41,162 nt of DNA from Bacillota bacterium (GTDB lineage Bacteria > Bacillota > Sulfobacillia > Sulfobacillales > Sulfobacillaceae). The stretch covers positions 1 through 41,162 of the forward strand of contig JAJYHT010000081.1 of NCBI GenBank assembly GCA_021784595.1, written 5' to 3'. The translations under genes and the position numbers were made by a program. Below, in pieces: positions 35,388 through 41,162 of this stretch. How positions within the stretch are numbered: the stretch's first letter is position 1; the number at the start of each line of letters is the position of its first letter. The notes below the pieces were generated by a model. The model was given only the letters and a program-made list of their open reading frames with translations. It ran no database searches and was not told the origin of the DNA.

Positions 35388-37757
35388 TCAAATATGTAGA
35401 AGCACTGGTAGCCCGTTGCCCCATTGCCAGACCTCATTGCGATCCCATCCTGTAGCCACATTTCGGATTGGATTTCGTGGGGGCCGATGGTTACGGCCAG
35501 CATTTAAGCCAACAATCAAGAGAACATCTTGCGCCCGGCTATATGCTACGAAATACCGACGCACTAAGTCATCAAATGTACGGTCAAGTGCTGAGCGCGA
35601 CGGTGCTCCCAACAACGTAGAGAATGGTCGAACTTCATCCTCGCAATTGTGGTCAAATCCCGGCGTTTCGGGAAACCTAGACCGTCTCTGCTGTGGGTGG
35701 TCTCGGGAAAAATCTGAGCCCACATCGACAATGACTAACGGAAATTCCAGCCCTTTGGACTGGTGAATTGATAGCACGCTTAGTCGATTGTCCGGCAGTG
35801 TTGCCAGCAGTTCCTCATCGACATCGAGCGCCCCACCAGCGAGAGGAACAAAAATATCCCAGATTGCGTTACGAACACTGGCCGTGCGCAACGGGCCGCC
35901 CAGAAGTACTTCGCTGTCAAATCCGTTTAAGCGCGCCGACTCCAAGATGGCTCGTAAGACAACTTCGAGGCGGACAACCCCCTCTATATCATCCTGAAGG
36001 GGAGGTATCCATGACACCAGCTTGTAAGTTAGTTCTGCCATGTTCTCTCGGACGCCTACCGTCGTCCCCGACACATGTAAAATATACTGTTCGTAGCCTG
36101 CAACGAATTTTTGTAATTCATGAATCGAACGGGCGTAATTTTGAGCCTCTGTGCGCCATGACGCAAAGGTGCGCCGAACATCAGTAGGAAGGTTCGCTAT
36201 ACCAGTTTCAATGTTAGCGCGGGGATCGATGCATTCTAGTAATAGCCCGCAGAGTACCATCACGTCCGGCTGCGCGTCCAAATTTTGACCTCGGGGATTA
36301 AATAGAGGTATAGACGGAGCCTTAGCCATCAATTTCTGGCGCAGAAGGCCCGGAAGGCGGAGGCGCGTTGAGGTTTCTTCGCGTGGGCTAAATGTCAAGA
36401 GTGCAGCGTCAGCAAGAGTCCCTGCCGGATCGGCGTGTAAAGTACCCACACCCGGGATCACGTATCCATGTCCGTAAAACACGTCATGGACGAAAGTTGC
36501 CAGATCGGCTGCCAATTGGGAAATGTCATCACGAAACATACCAAGAACAGGAATATTCGGCCCGAACTTCCTCGCTGGAACTAGAGCTGGCTTTCGTGCA
36601 ACGCGCGCAGGTTGAAATGCGGTGTCTAGTTGAGCGAAATCGTTGCAAAAATTCACGATATCCTTGGTAGAACGATAGTTTTTCACTAAGTAAACCGTCG
36701 AGGTGGGGATGCCAAGGGCGGCCTTGGCCTTGGCGGGAAATCCTGTGAATAGCTCGACGGTTGCGCCTCGAAAACGATAAAGAGATTGATCATCGTCACC
36801 AACTACAGACAAACCGCCACCGTTGGCTATCGCCAATTCGGCCAAACGGAAATAAATAGACTGCTGCAGAGCGTTGGTATCCTGATATTCGTCAACTAGC
36901 ACGTTCGTAATTGGTCGAGAATACGTTGGGCTGCTAAGAGCGGACCAAAATTGTTCCTCTAGACCAGCATAGTCAACTACATTGGCGCGAAGCAAAGCAA
37001 CCCGATAGTCGTTGATGGCATCACAGGCAATGTTGACTCCTGGATGAGGATGCCTACCACAAATACTACACGCAGTGATGGAGGATCGATATGAACTTTC
37101 GTCCACAACATCGTGGGACAACCGATCACGAAGAGTCAACAGGTTTTCCGCGAGTTTTGCCGGATTCAAAGGCGGCCAAGTTCCTCCGTTCAACCGTTCC
37201 ACGTAGTCCCGGAGTATGGGATCGTTGTAGCGGCCGGAGGCAAACAAACCGTTCTTCAAGAAAAGCCCCTTTGCAACAAAATCCTCAATGACATTGGGAG
37301 GTCTTTGACCGGGCAGGCGCGACTCTGTCAAAAGTTGTTCAGCTAAGCTATCTAAGGTATCGATCATTGAAGCATTAAAATCTATCAACAGTAACCGCCC
37401 AGCAGCCCCTGAAGGGATGTAGGCAGAGGCATTCAAGTACTGTTGGATAGCATTTCCCCATAACAGAACACGCGATCGCAACTCTTTGGCTGCCTTTCGA
37501 GTAAAGGTTGTTGCAATGATTGTTTCCGGCTCGAACCCGTCCACAACAATGAGTTTTAATACTCGCAATGCCAAAACTGTGGTCTTCCCGCTACCCGGCC
37601 CTGCAACAATGAATAAATGGTCAGTCGGTCCCGCCAAAATTGCACGCCATTGGTCAAGGTTGGGACGGGTTCCAACGGCCTTACCTACAGCTGTGACAAA
37701 TAACCTCATCATTCTTGTCCGTTCAGTCAAGGTCAAATTATGGCACCCCGCATACAT
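35388..37757 (-). CDS. UvrD/Rep-type superfamily 1 helicase
   Basis: A 789-residue 3'-5' DNA helicase. Walker A is AGPGSGKTT (53-59), motif Ia IIATTFTRKAAKELR, motif II VLVDEYQDTN, motif III VVGDDDQSLYRFRGA, motif IV YLVKNYRST, motif V LSIHQSKGLEFPLV and motif VI YVAYSRAQDVL-like (YFVAYSRAQDVLLIVG). A CSICGRHPH segment inside domain 1B may bind zinc. It lacks the C-terminal nuclease domain of AddA; the nuclease is the next gene, 16 bp downstream. The start may be ATG 37757 or one of the ATGs at 37712/37709; none has a strong ribosome binding site. Probable job: processing DNA ends for degradation or repair in the defence island. Confidence 0.88.
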   Translation of the reverse strand: MYAGCHNLTLTERTRMMRLFVTAVGKAVGTRPNLDQWRAILAGPTDHLFIVAGPGSGKTTVLALRVLKLIVVDGFEPETIIATTFTRKAAKELRSRVLLWGNAIQQYLNASAYIPSGAAGRLLLIDFNASMIDTLDSLAEQLLTESRLPGQRPPNVIEDFVAKGLFLKNGLFASGRYNDPILRDYVERLNGGTWPPLNPAKLAENLLTLRDRLSHDVVDESSYRSSITACSICGRHPHPGVNIACDAINDYRVALLRANVVDYAGLEEQFWSALSSPTYSRPITNVLVDEYQDTNALQQSIYFRLAELAIANGGGLSVVGDDDQSLYRFRGATVELFTGFPAKAKAALGIPTSTVYLVKNYRSTKDIVNFCNDFAQLDTAFQPARVARKPALVPARKFGPNIPVLGMFRDDISQLAADLATFVHDVFYGHGYVIPGVGTLHADPAGTLADAALLTFSPREETSTRLRLPGLLRQKLMAKAPSIPLFNPRGQNLDAQPDVMVLCGLLLECIDPRANIETGIANLPTDVRRTFASWRTEAQNYARSIHELQKFVAGYEQYILHVSGTTVGVRENMAELTYKLVSWIPPLQDDIEGVVRLEVVLRAILESARLNGFDSEVLLGGPLRTASVRNAIWDIFVPLAGGALDVDEELLATLPDNRLSVLSIHQSKGLEFPLVIVDVGSDFSRDHPQQRRSRFPETPGFDHNCEDEVRPFSTLLGAPSRSALDRTFDDLVRRYFVAYSRAQDVLLIVGLNAGRNHRPPRNPIRNVATGWDRNEVWQWGNGLPVLLHI

Positions 37758-37781
37758 TGTTTGAAAAGAGGTAATACGGAC

Positions 37782-37787
37782 ATTATA
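37782..37787 (-). promoter_or_regulatory. Perfect TATAAT -10 box before the helicase/nuclease operon
   Basis: On the minus strand TATAAT lies at 37787-37782, 25 bp before the ATG at 37757. No consensus -35 is seen 16-18 bp upstream, so activation by a regulator is possible. Confidence 0.4.
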
Positions 37788-38420
37788 CGCCTATTGGTTG
37801 GAAATCCATTGAATGGAAAGCCTAAACCTAGTGAAGGTCTGTCCGGCAGGTTTCAATACACCCTCACAACCCCGAAGGAAGTGATGGCGACATACAATAG
37901 AGACAGGGCGCATCCACAGGGACGATTCCCTGCCTCTCCTCCCGGTCATCGGCGGTCACGACTGGTCGTCCCAAGCGTCCGCCCTTCGGGATTGTCGGGG
38001 CCCCCAGAAGATAAATGTGTGTGCCACCCCGTGCGAGCCGCGTTTCTATACCGTCCTTTGGATCCAGTCCAGAGGGCACGAATCGGTCGCCCGGGTCCAT
38101 GTGGAGACCGGATCGTCCGGGATTAGAGCCCCTCACCCGGCATGAAGCCCGTCGCCCAGTGGGTGATGAACCATTGGCCGTGGATACGTGTGAAAGTCGC
38201 CGATCCTTCTTCGTCATTCTGTCCAGCGGAGTTGCCCGTCCAAGACACCTGCGCCTGCCACGTGAGGGTGGCCGTACCTGTGGCCTGCCGTCCGCGCGTT
38301 AACCCACCTAACCAAAGAGAATACGCATAATTTCATAAAGCGTGGGAATAAGATGGTTTCTCAGGTACGCCGAACCTGATTATATACGACCAATGACCGC
38401 GGGCACCGCCTGGTCGGCAA
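37788..38420. other. Gene-poor, G+C-rich stretch
   Basis: Several overlapping open frames exist on both strands (for example minus 37864-38217 and plus 38142-38330), but none has a ribosome binding site or a recognisable motif. The composition differs from the dpd genes on the left, so this may be a relic of another insertion. I call no gene here. Confidence 0.35.
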
Positions 38421-38517
38421 GGTCGGGCTGGCTTGAGCCCCGGCCCCACTTCGGAAAGTAAGTACGCACGGCTCGATTTATGTAGGGGAGTCGTTCGACT
38501 CCCTCCGAAGCCCGACC
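38421..38517 (+). ncRNA. Structured-RNA candidate closed by a 9-bp stem
   Basis: GGTCGGGCT (38421-38429) pairs perfectly with AGCCCGACC (38509-38517). Inside are at least two further hairpins: GGCTTGAGCC (38430-38439) and GGGAGTCG-TT-CGACTCCC (38486-38503). ACTTTTATT follows directly, as in an intrinsic terminator tail. The nested layout is like a multi-branch RNA or riboswitch-type leader. The next gene is the small border gene at 38641. It does not fit a tRNA or any riboswitch I can name. A palindromic DNA element is the alternative. Confidence 0.4.
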
Positions 38518-38578
38518 ACTTTTATTCCTGCTTCCGGTATGTAGTATTTTTACGGCTCATTCTGTGAGCCAGGTCGGC

Positions 38579-38865
38579 ATCTTTATACAGGAATCCTGTC
38601 TCACAGTTGTGATAGCCTTTTCGGCAGGAGGGAATGTAACATGGACACCTTGCCGAGTCCGAACAGTGAGCAAACCGGCCATTTAGTTGACAGATATCTT
38701 GCCTTCAGACGACAGTCCGGTTGGAGCAATCGGCAAATTCAACGCGAGGCCCAATACCTCGGAGAAGCCGCAGCCGATCACTGGAAACCTATCGACGACG
38801 CCAGCCAGCGCGCCATACAGCGCTTTGTCCGATGGCTAGAAACCGATACGCGCGAGGTCAATGAC
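38579..38865 (+). repeat. Right copy of the long diverged repeat
   Basis: Partner of 5507-5788 in the same orientation, covering the palindrome, ribosome binding site and most of the small gene. Substitutions are spread, with many at third codon positions, so the copies have diverged under protein-level selection. This is not a recent exact duplication. Confidence 0.75.
38587..38599. promoter_or_regulatory. Palindrome ACAGGAATCCTGT, second copy
   Basis: Identical to 5513-5525 and also 41 bp before the start codon of the small paralogous gene. Candidate operator shared by both genes. Confidence 0.4.
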
Positions 38866-38892
38866 AGAGCATCGCTAAGCTGTCCAGATTAG
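38641..38892 (+). CDS. Small conserved protein of unknown function, island-border copy 2
   Basis: An 83-residue paralogue of the protein at 5567-5791 (HLVDRYLAFRRQSGWSNRQ, IQREAQYLGEAAADHW, AIQRFVRWLETDTRE), with an AGGAGGG site. The similarity stops at about residue 75; the last residues (RASLSCPD) are unrelated and overlap a minus-strand frame, so the end may have been replaced by recombination. It stands 260 bp left of the tRNA-Sec fragment, as its relative stands 60 bp left of the other tRNA-Sec-derived site. The repeated pairing ties the gene to the att sites; function unknown. Confidence 0.65.
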   Translation: MDTLPSPNSEQTGHLVDRYLAFRRQSGWSNRQIQREAQYLGEAAADHWKPIDDASQRAIQRFVRWLETDTREVNDRASLSCPD

Positions 38893-39070
38893 CGGCTTGT
38901 CCCCATGCCACCGTTTTAGCGATGGAAATCCGTTCCTGGCATTGTTTGGTCGCGCAGCCCTCGCAATAGTCATCACAGTTTACTGTGTCCACTCGCTCAT
39001 TGCTCTCTTGGTGACGGCTCGTGGTGACGGGTGGAATAAAGCTGGGGATTTTTGGGTATGTTGAAGGCAA
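38858..39070 (-). CDS. Short cysteine-rich frame, doubtful
   Basis: A 70-codon frame with a clustered pattern of cysteines (CDDYCEGCATKQC) that could bind a metal. It has no strong ribosome binding site, starts right after a minus-strand terminator, and overlaps the end of the small border gene by 35 bases. The cysteine spacing is the only argument for it. It may be a remnant. Confidence 0.2.
   Translation of the reverse strand: MPSTYPKIPSFIPPVTTSRHQESNERVDTVNCDDYCEGCATKQCQERISIAKTVAWGQAANLDSLAMLCH
38974..38987. promoter_or_regulatory. 14-bp palindrome CACAGTTTACTGTG
   Basis: A perfect palindrome lying 130 bp left of the tRNA-Sec fragment. Its symmetry fits a dimeric repressor or an integrase/excision-factor binding site; no direct proof. 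Confidence 0.3.
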
Positions 39071-39099
39071 AATAAAATGGCCTCCGATCCTCGGAAGCC
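39069..39099 (-). terminator. Intrinsic terminator behind the tRNA-Sec fragment
   Basis: On the minus strand GGCTTCCGA-GGA-TCGGAGGCC forms a nine-position stem with one mismatch and a three-base loop, followed by ATTTTATTTT. It lies 16 bp after the tRNA 3' end, so it is probably the original selC terminator and marks host DNA on this side. Confidence 0.7.
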
Positions 39100-39115
39100 T
39101 TACGGGACTTGACTT

Positions 39116-39183
39116 TGGCGGGGATATGTGGGAATCGAACCCACCGCCGACTTCTAAAGCCGGCCATTGGATTTGAAGTCCAA
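39116..39183 (-). tRNA. selC: tRNA-Sec (UCA), 3' fragment only
   Basis: Read on the minus strand: an anticodon stem TTGGA/TCCAA with loop CTTCAAA (anticodon UCA), a long variable arm (GCCGGC...GTCGGC), a T arm GTGGG-TTCGATT-CCCAC, and an eight-base acceptor strand ATATCCCC followed by G73 and encoded CCA. UCA anticodon, long variable arm, eight-base acceptor and G73 are the marks of selenocysteine tRNA. The 5' half (D arm and acceptor 5' strand) is missing; AAAACGGCTTTTTC of unrelated sequence stands there instead. This is the typical displaced 3' end left when an element integrates into a tRNA gene. The intact gene should lie at the other end of that element, probably right of the window. 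Confidence 0.8.
39154..39179 (-). repeat. Right att-like sequence inside the tRNA-Sec fragment
   Basis: Matches 5855-5880 at 24 of 26 bases, including an exact 16-base core over the anticodon loop, where tyrosine recombinases often cross over. It is next to the integrase gene, whose end is 119 bp away. Confidence 0.6.
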
Positions 39184-39298
39184 GAAAAAGCCGTTTTGCC
39201 TTGTCTCAAATGGTGTGATGGGTCGTATTGTGCATCGACTAAAACCCGCTCTGTGACCACGTTTGACGGCCTTGCGATAAGAAAAGTGTCTAAGTACG

Positions 39299-40498
39299 TC
39301 ATGGTCCATCTCGCACCGATTTGCGATCATTCTGCGGCCCGTCTGCGGCCCGTGCCGTGACGAATAAGGCATCCATTTGGTCGGCAGCTTCGTGCTGCAT
39401 ATTCGGCAACACATGCCCATAAATTTGCAAGGTAACACTAATGTTGGCGTGCCCAAGGCGCTCCGATACCACCTTAATTGGCACACCGGCGGCTATCCAC
39501 GCGGTCGCCATCGCATGGCGCAGGTCATGGAGCCGCACGGTGGATACCGATGCACGGGTTCTAAGGCGTCTATAGTGAGCACTCACATTAGTCGGCCAAA
39601 ACATGGTGCCTCGCTCCGACGGAAAGACCCACTCCTCACGATTCCAGTCCTTGCCAAAAAACTCGCGTTCCACCCCTTGGCGCTCGCGGTGTTCATTTAA
39701 AATGTTGAGCAAATACGACGAAAGCGCAATCGTTCGGCGGCCTTTGGCCGTTTTGGTGTCATGGACCGTCAACAAATTGTTAAATTCGGCTGCGGTTCGC
39801 TGAATAACTACAGTCCGCTGGCCCCAATCGATATCCGTCCACTTCAACGCCACGACCTCGCCGCGCCGACATCCTGTCAATGCGACAAACCACCAAAGGG
39901 CCTTCAATCGGTCGGTCTCCGCAACATCTAATAGGCGCATAGCTTCCTCTTTGGTAGGAAGCACGATTTCAGGTGATGTGACGCGGGGAGGCTTAACGCG
40001 GTCTGTGGGGTTGAACGGAATGAGGCCCCAATTGACCGCTTCATCAAGCGCGGAGTGCGCAACAACATGGGTATGATGCACAGTGCTAGTCGCTTTCCCG
40101 GCCGCCAGCATTTGTGCATACAAGGCTTGAAAATCGGCGGGTGTGAGAGTCTTTAACGGTTTGTTCCCGAAGGCCGTCAAGCAATGCGCCGCGTAACGCT
40201 GGTAGGTCAGGAATGTAGTATCTCTCACTCGGCCTACCGCTGTCCCTTCGAGCCATTTCTTAAAAAAAGAGGCAAACGTCTCTTCGCTCGGTGGTTTCCG
40301 ATTCGGGTCTTCTCGGTACTTCGCCGCTTCCGTCTCGGCCCAGTGCTTGGCTTCGCGTTTCGTGTCGAAGGTTTGGGTCATTTCGTGCCGTTTGCCCGTC
40401 TCGGGATCATACCGCACCACCCGGCCTTTCCACCGGCCCGAGTCGAGTTTGCGCGGTTCGACCGCATACGGCGCTTTCGCTTGCGGCCCGTTAGGCAT
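39299..40498 (-). CDS. Tyrosine-type site-specific integrase
   Basis: A 399-residue phage/ICE-type integrase. An arm-binding N-terminal domain is at about 15-60 (GRWKGRVVRYDPETGKRHE, AP2-like), a SAM-like core-binding domain at about 75-165, and the catalytic domain has R in TGCRRGEVVALKW, K in TKTAKGRR, HxxR in LHDLRHAMAT, H in LGHANISVT and the nucleophile Y in LQIYGH. All catalytic residues are present, so it looks active. Its 3' end faces the tRNA-Sec fragment, the usual position of an integrase that uses that tRNA as its attachment site. By the tRNA logic its own element extends to the right, but it could also have served the Dpd island. Confidence 0.93.
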   Translation of the reverse strand: MPNGPQAKAPYAVEPRKLDSGRWKGRVVRYDPETGKRHEMTQTFDTKREAKHWAETEAAKYREDPNRKPPSEETFASFFKKWLEGTAVGRVRDTTFLTYQRYAAHCLTAFGNKPLKTLTPADFQALYAQMLAAGKATSTVHHTHVVAHSALDEAVNWGLIPFNPTDRVKPPRVTSPEIVLPTKEEAMRLLDVAETDRLKALWWFVALTGCRRGEVVALKWTDIDWGQRTVVIQRTAAEFNNLLTVHDTKTAKGRRTIALSSYLLNILNEHRERQGVEREFFGKDWNREEWVFPSERGTMFWPTNVSAHYRRLRTRASVSTVRLHDLRHAMATAWIAAGVPIKVVSERLGHANISVTLQIYGHVLPNMQHEAADQMDALFVTARAADGPQNDRKSVRDGP

Positions 40499-40724
40499 CG
40501 TGCCCGATCTCCATCTTGTTCATTCCCCTGTCCGTCCTTTTCCGTTGGCTCGTTCTGTCCACACTTTCGCCACGCCGGATGCGGGTTCCTGCCGATGGAT
40601 CGTGCCAGGAGAAATTTTGTGACAATCCGGGTCCCATTTCAGCAGGATCGTCGGGGCTCGCTGTCGAATGATGCGGAGAGGTTGATTCTCCCGTTATCTG
40701 ATCTTAGAGAGAGGGACAGGGGTT

Positions 40725-41162
40725 TTGTCGTATTCGCCGCACACCGTCCGCCATGCTATTTTGTGGCGCTCTGTCCAATGGGGCATCGGGGCTTTGATGG
40801 GAGCCTATCTGGGTCTCTCCGTGATCGGGCTCCATATCTTTTGGACCCATCATCCCGCGGCGGTTCGGGCGGGCCTGTTGGACTATGTGGCCGCGCAAAG
40901 TGCTCTGACGCTGCTCCTGCTGCTGGGCATGCGGGCTTTAGTCTGGACCCTGCTGGTCCAACCGTTGACACACCGGACCACCTATGACGAGCTCACCGGC
41001 CTCTGCCGTCCGGGGGCCTTTTGGGAACGGGCAGAGCATCAAGTGGCGCAGGCCTATCGCTTGCACCACGCGGTGGCCTTCGTCTTTTTGGACCTGGATG
41101 ACTTTAAAGTGCTCAATGATACCCAGGGCCATGCGGTAGGCGATGCCGTCTTGCACACTTTT
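40725..41162 (+). CDS. Membrane-bound GGDEF diguanylate cyclase, 3' end outside window
   Basis: Starts at a TTG (40725) after GGGACAGGGG. Two membrane segments come first (VQWGIGALMGAYLGLSVIGL and ALTLLLLLGMRALVWTLL), then the beginning of a GGDEF domain: DELTGLCRPGAFWERA, VAFVFLDLDDFKVLND and GHAVGDAVLHT. The window ends before the GGDEF signature itself, so activity cannot be judged. GGDEF proteins make cyclic di-GMP. The longer open frame on the same strand (40184-40987) is in another frame and is a shadow. Confidence 0.85.
   Translation, partial: MSYSPHTVRHAILWRSVQWGIGALMGAYLGLSVIGLHIFWTHHPAAVRAGLLDYVAAQSALTLLLLLGMRALVWTLLVQPLTHRTTYDELTGLCRPGAFWERAEHQVAQAYRLHHAVAFVFLDLDDFKVLNDTQGHAVGDAVLHTF

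Larger units (their letters stand above)
5881..39153. mobile_element. Dpd genomic island between tRNA-Sec-derived repeats
   Basis: About 33.3 kb lies between two directly repeated tRNA-Sec-derived sequences. It contains preQ0 synthesis genes, two TGT-like genes, the dpdE-K and dpdD set, two DpdGH pairs and a helicase/nuclease pair, and ends with the second copy of the small border gene. By eye its base composition is lower in G+C than the flanks. No recombinase lies inside these limits; the tyrosine recombinase at 39299-40498 is just outside the right repeat and may belong to a neighbouring element or have moved this one in trans. The exact limits are inferred. Confidence 0.5.

Noticed and set aside
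35372-35503. 44-residue N-terminal extension of the Cas4-like nuclease
   Set aside because: It lies within the helicase coding end; ATG 35371 directly after AGGGGGGG fits better and starts just before the first Fe-S cysteine region.
37864-38217. 117-codon minus-strand frame and overlapping plus-strand frames
   Set aside because: G+C-rich DNA keeps several frames open at once here; none has a start signal or recognisable motif.
38421-38517. tRNA gene, suggested by a GTTCGACTCC string
   Set aside because: The T-arm stem does not pair correctly, no anticodon arm can be built, and the end is ACT instead of CCA.
40184-40987. 267-codon plus-strand open frame
   Set aside because: It lies mostly opposite the integrase start and overlaps the GGDEF gene in another frame; arginine/proline-rich, no domain, no ribosome binding site.
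1-41162. CRISPR array to go with the Cas4-like nuclease
   Set aside because: No regularly spaced repeats anywhere in the window and no cas genes; the nuclease pairs with a UvrD-like helicase.

Overview
The window looks like chromosome from a Gram-positive, Bacillota-type bacterium. This is inferred from strong AGGAGG-like ribosome binding sites, frequent TTG/GTG starts and LuxR/GGDEF regulators; a Sulfobacillus-like organism would fit but cannot be proved here. The centre is a large accessory island carrying a divergent Dpd system. Dpd systems put 7-deazaguanine bases (preQ0 or amido-deazaguanine) into DNA and pair this with restriction functions.

Layout. (1) 1-5500 is a worn chromosomal border. 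It has the end of a glycine-oxidase-type FAD enzyme, a membrane-anchored LuxR regulator and a small membrane protein. Between them lie several broken genes: a TIGR02391/Ymh fragment, an XRE regulator with a nonsense codon, a secreted-type protein with an internal stop, and a frameshifted NmrA-like gene. (2) 5507-5880 holds a small gene of unknown function followed by a 26-bp tRNA-Sec-derived sequence. (3) 6236-8146 (minus) is queC-queD-queE, three of the four steps from GTP to preQ0; folE is not in the window. (4) 8397-15392 (plus) holds two tRNA-guanine-transglycosylase-like proteins followed by a DpdG-like and a DpdH-like protein. (5) 15580-33646 (minus) is the complete order dpdE-F-G-H-I-J-K-D, mostly with overlapping stops and starts. 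(6) 34184-37757 (minus) is a UvrD-type helicase and a Cas4/RecB-type nuclease with a probable Fe-S cluster. (7) 38421-39183 has a structured-RNA candidate, a second copy of the small gene from (2), and the 3' part of a tRNA-Sec gene. (8) 39299-40498 is a tyrosine recombinase, and 40725 to the end is a truncated GGDEF protein.

How the parts may work together. QueD, QueE and QueC make preQ0. One or both TGT-like proteins would exchange guanine in DNA for the deazaguanine. The DpdE-K and DpdD proteins (a SNF2-like, a RecQ-like and a DEAD-type helicase, a P-loop ATPase, and a phospholipase-D-type nuclease) would recognise and destroy unmodified DNA. Unusual points: two TGT-like proteins, two DpdG/DpdH pairs, and no recognisable DpdB or DpdC, the partners needed for modification in the Salmonella system. 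The island is bracketed by tRNA-Sec-derived sequences 33.3 kb apart, with an integrase next to the right one, so it was probably acquired at selC.
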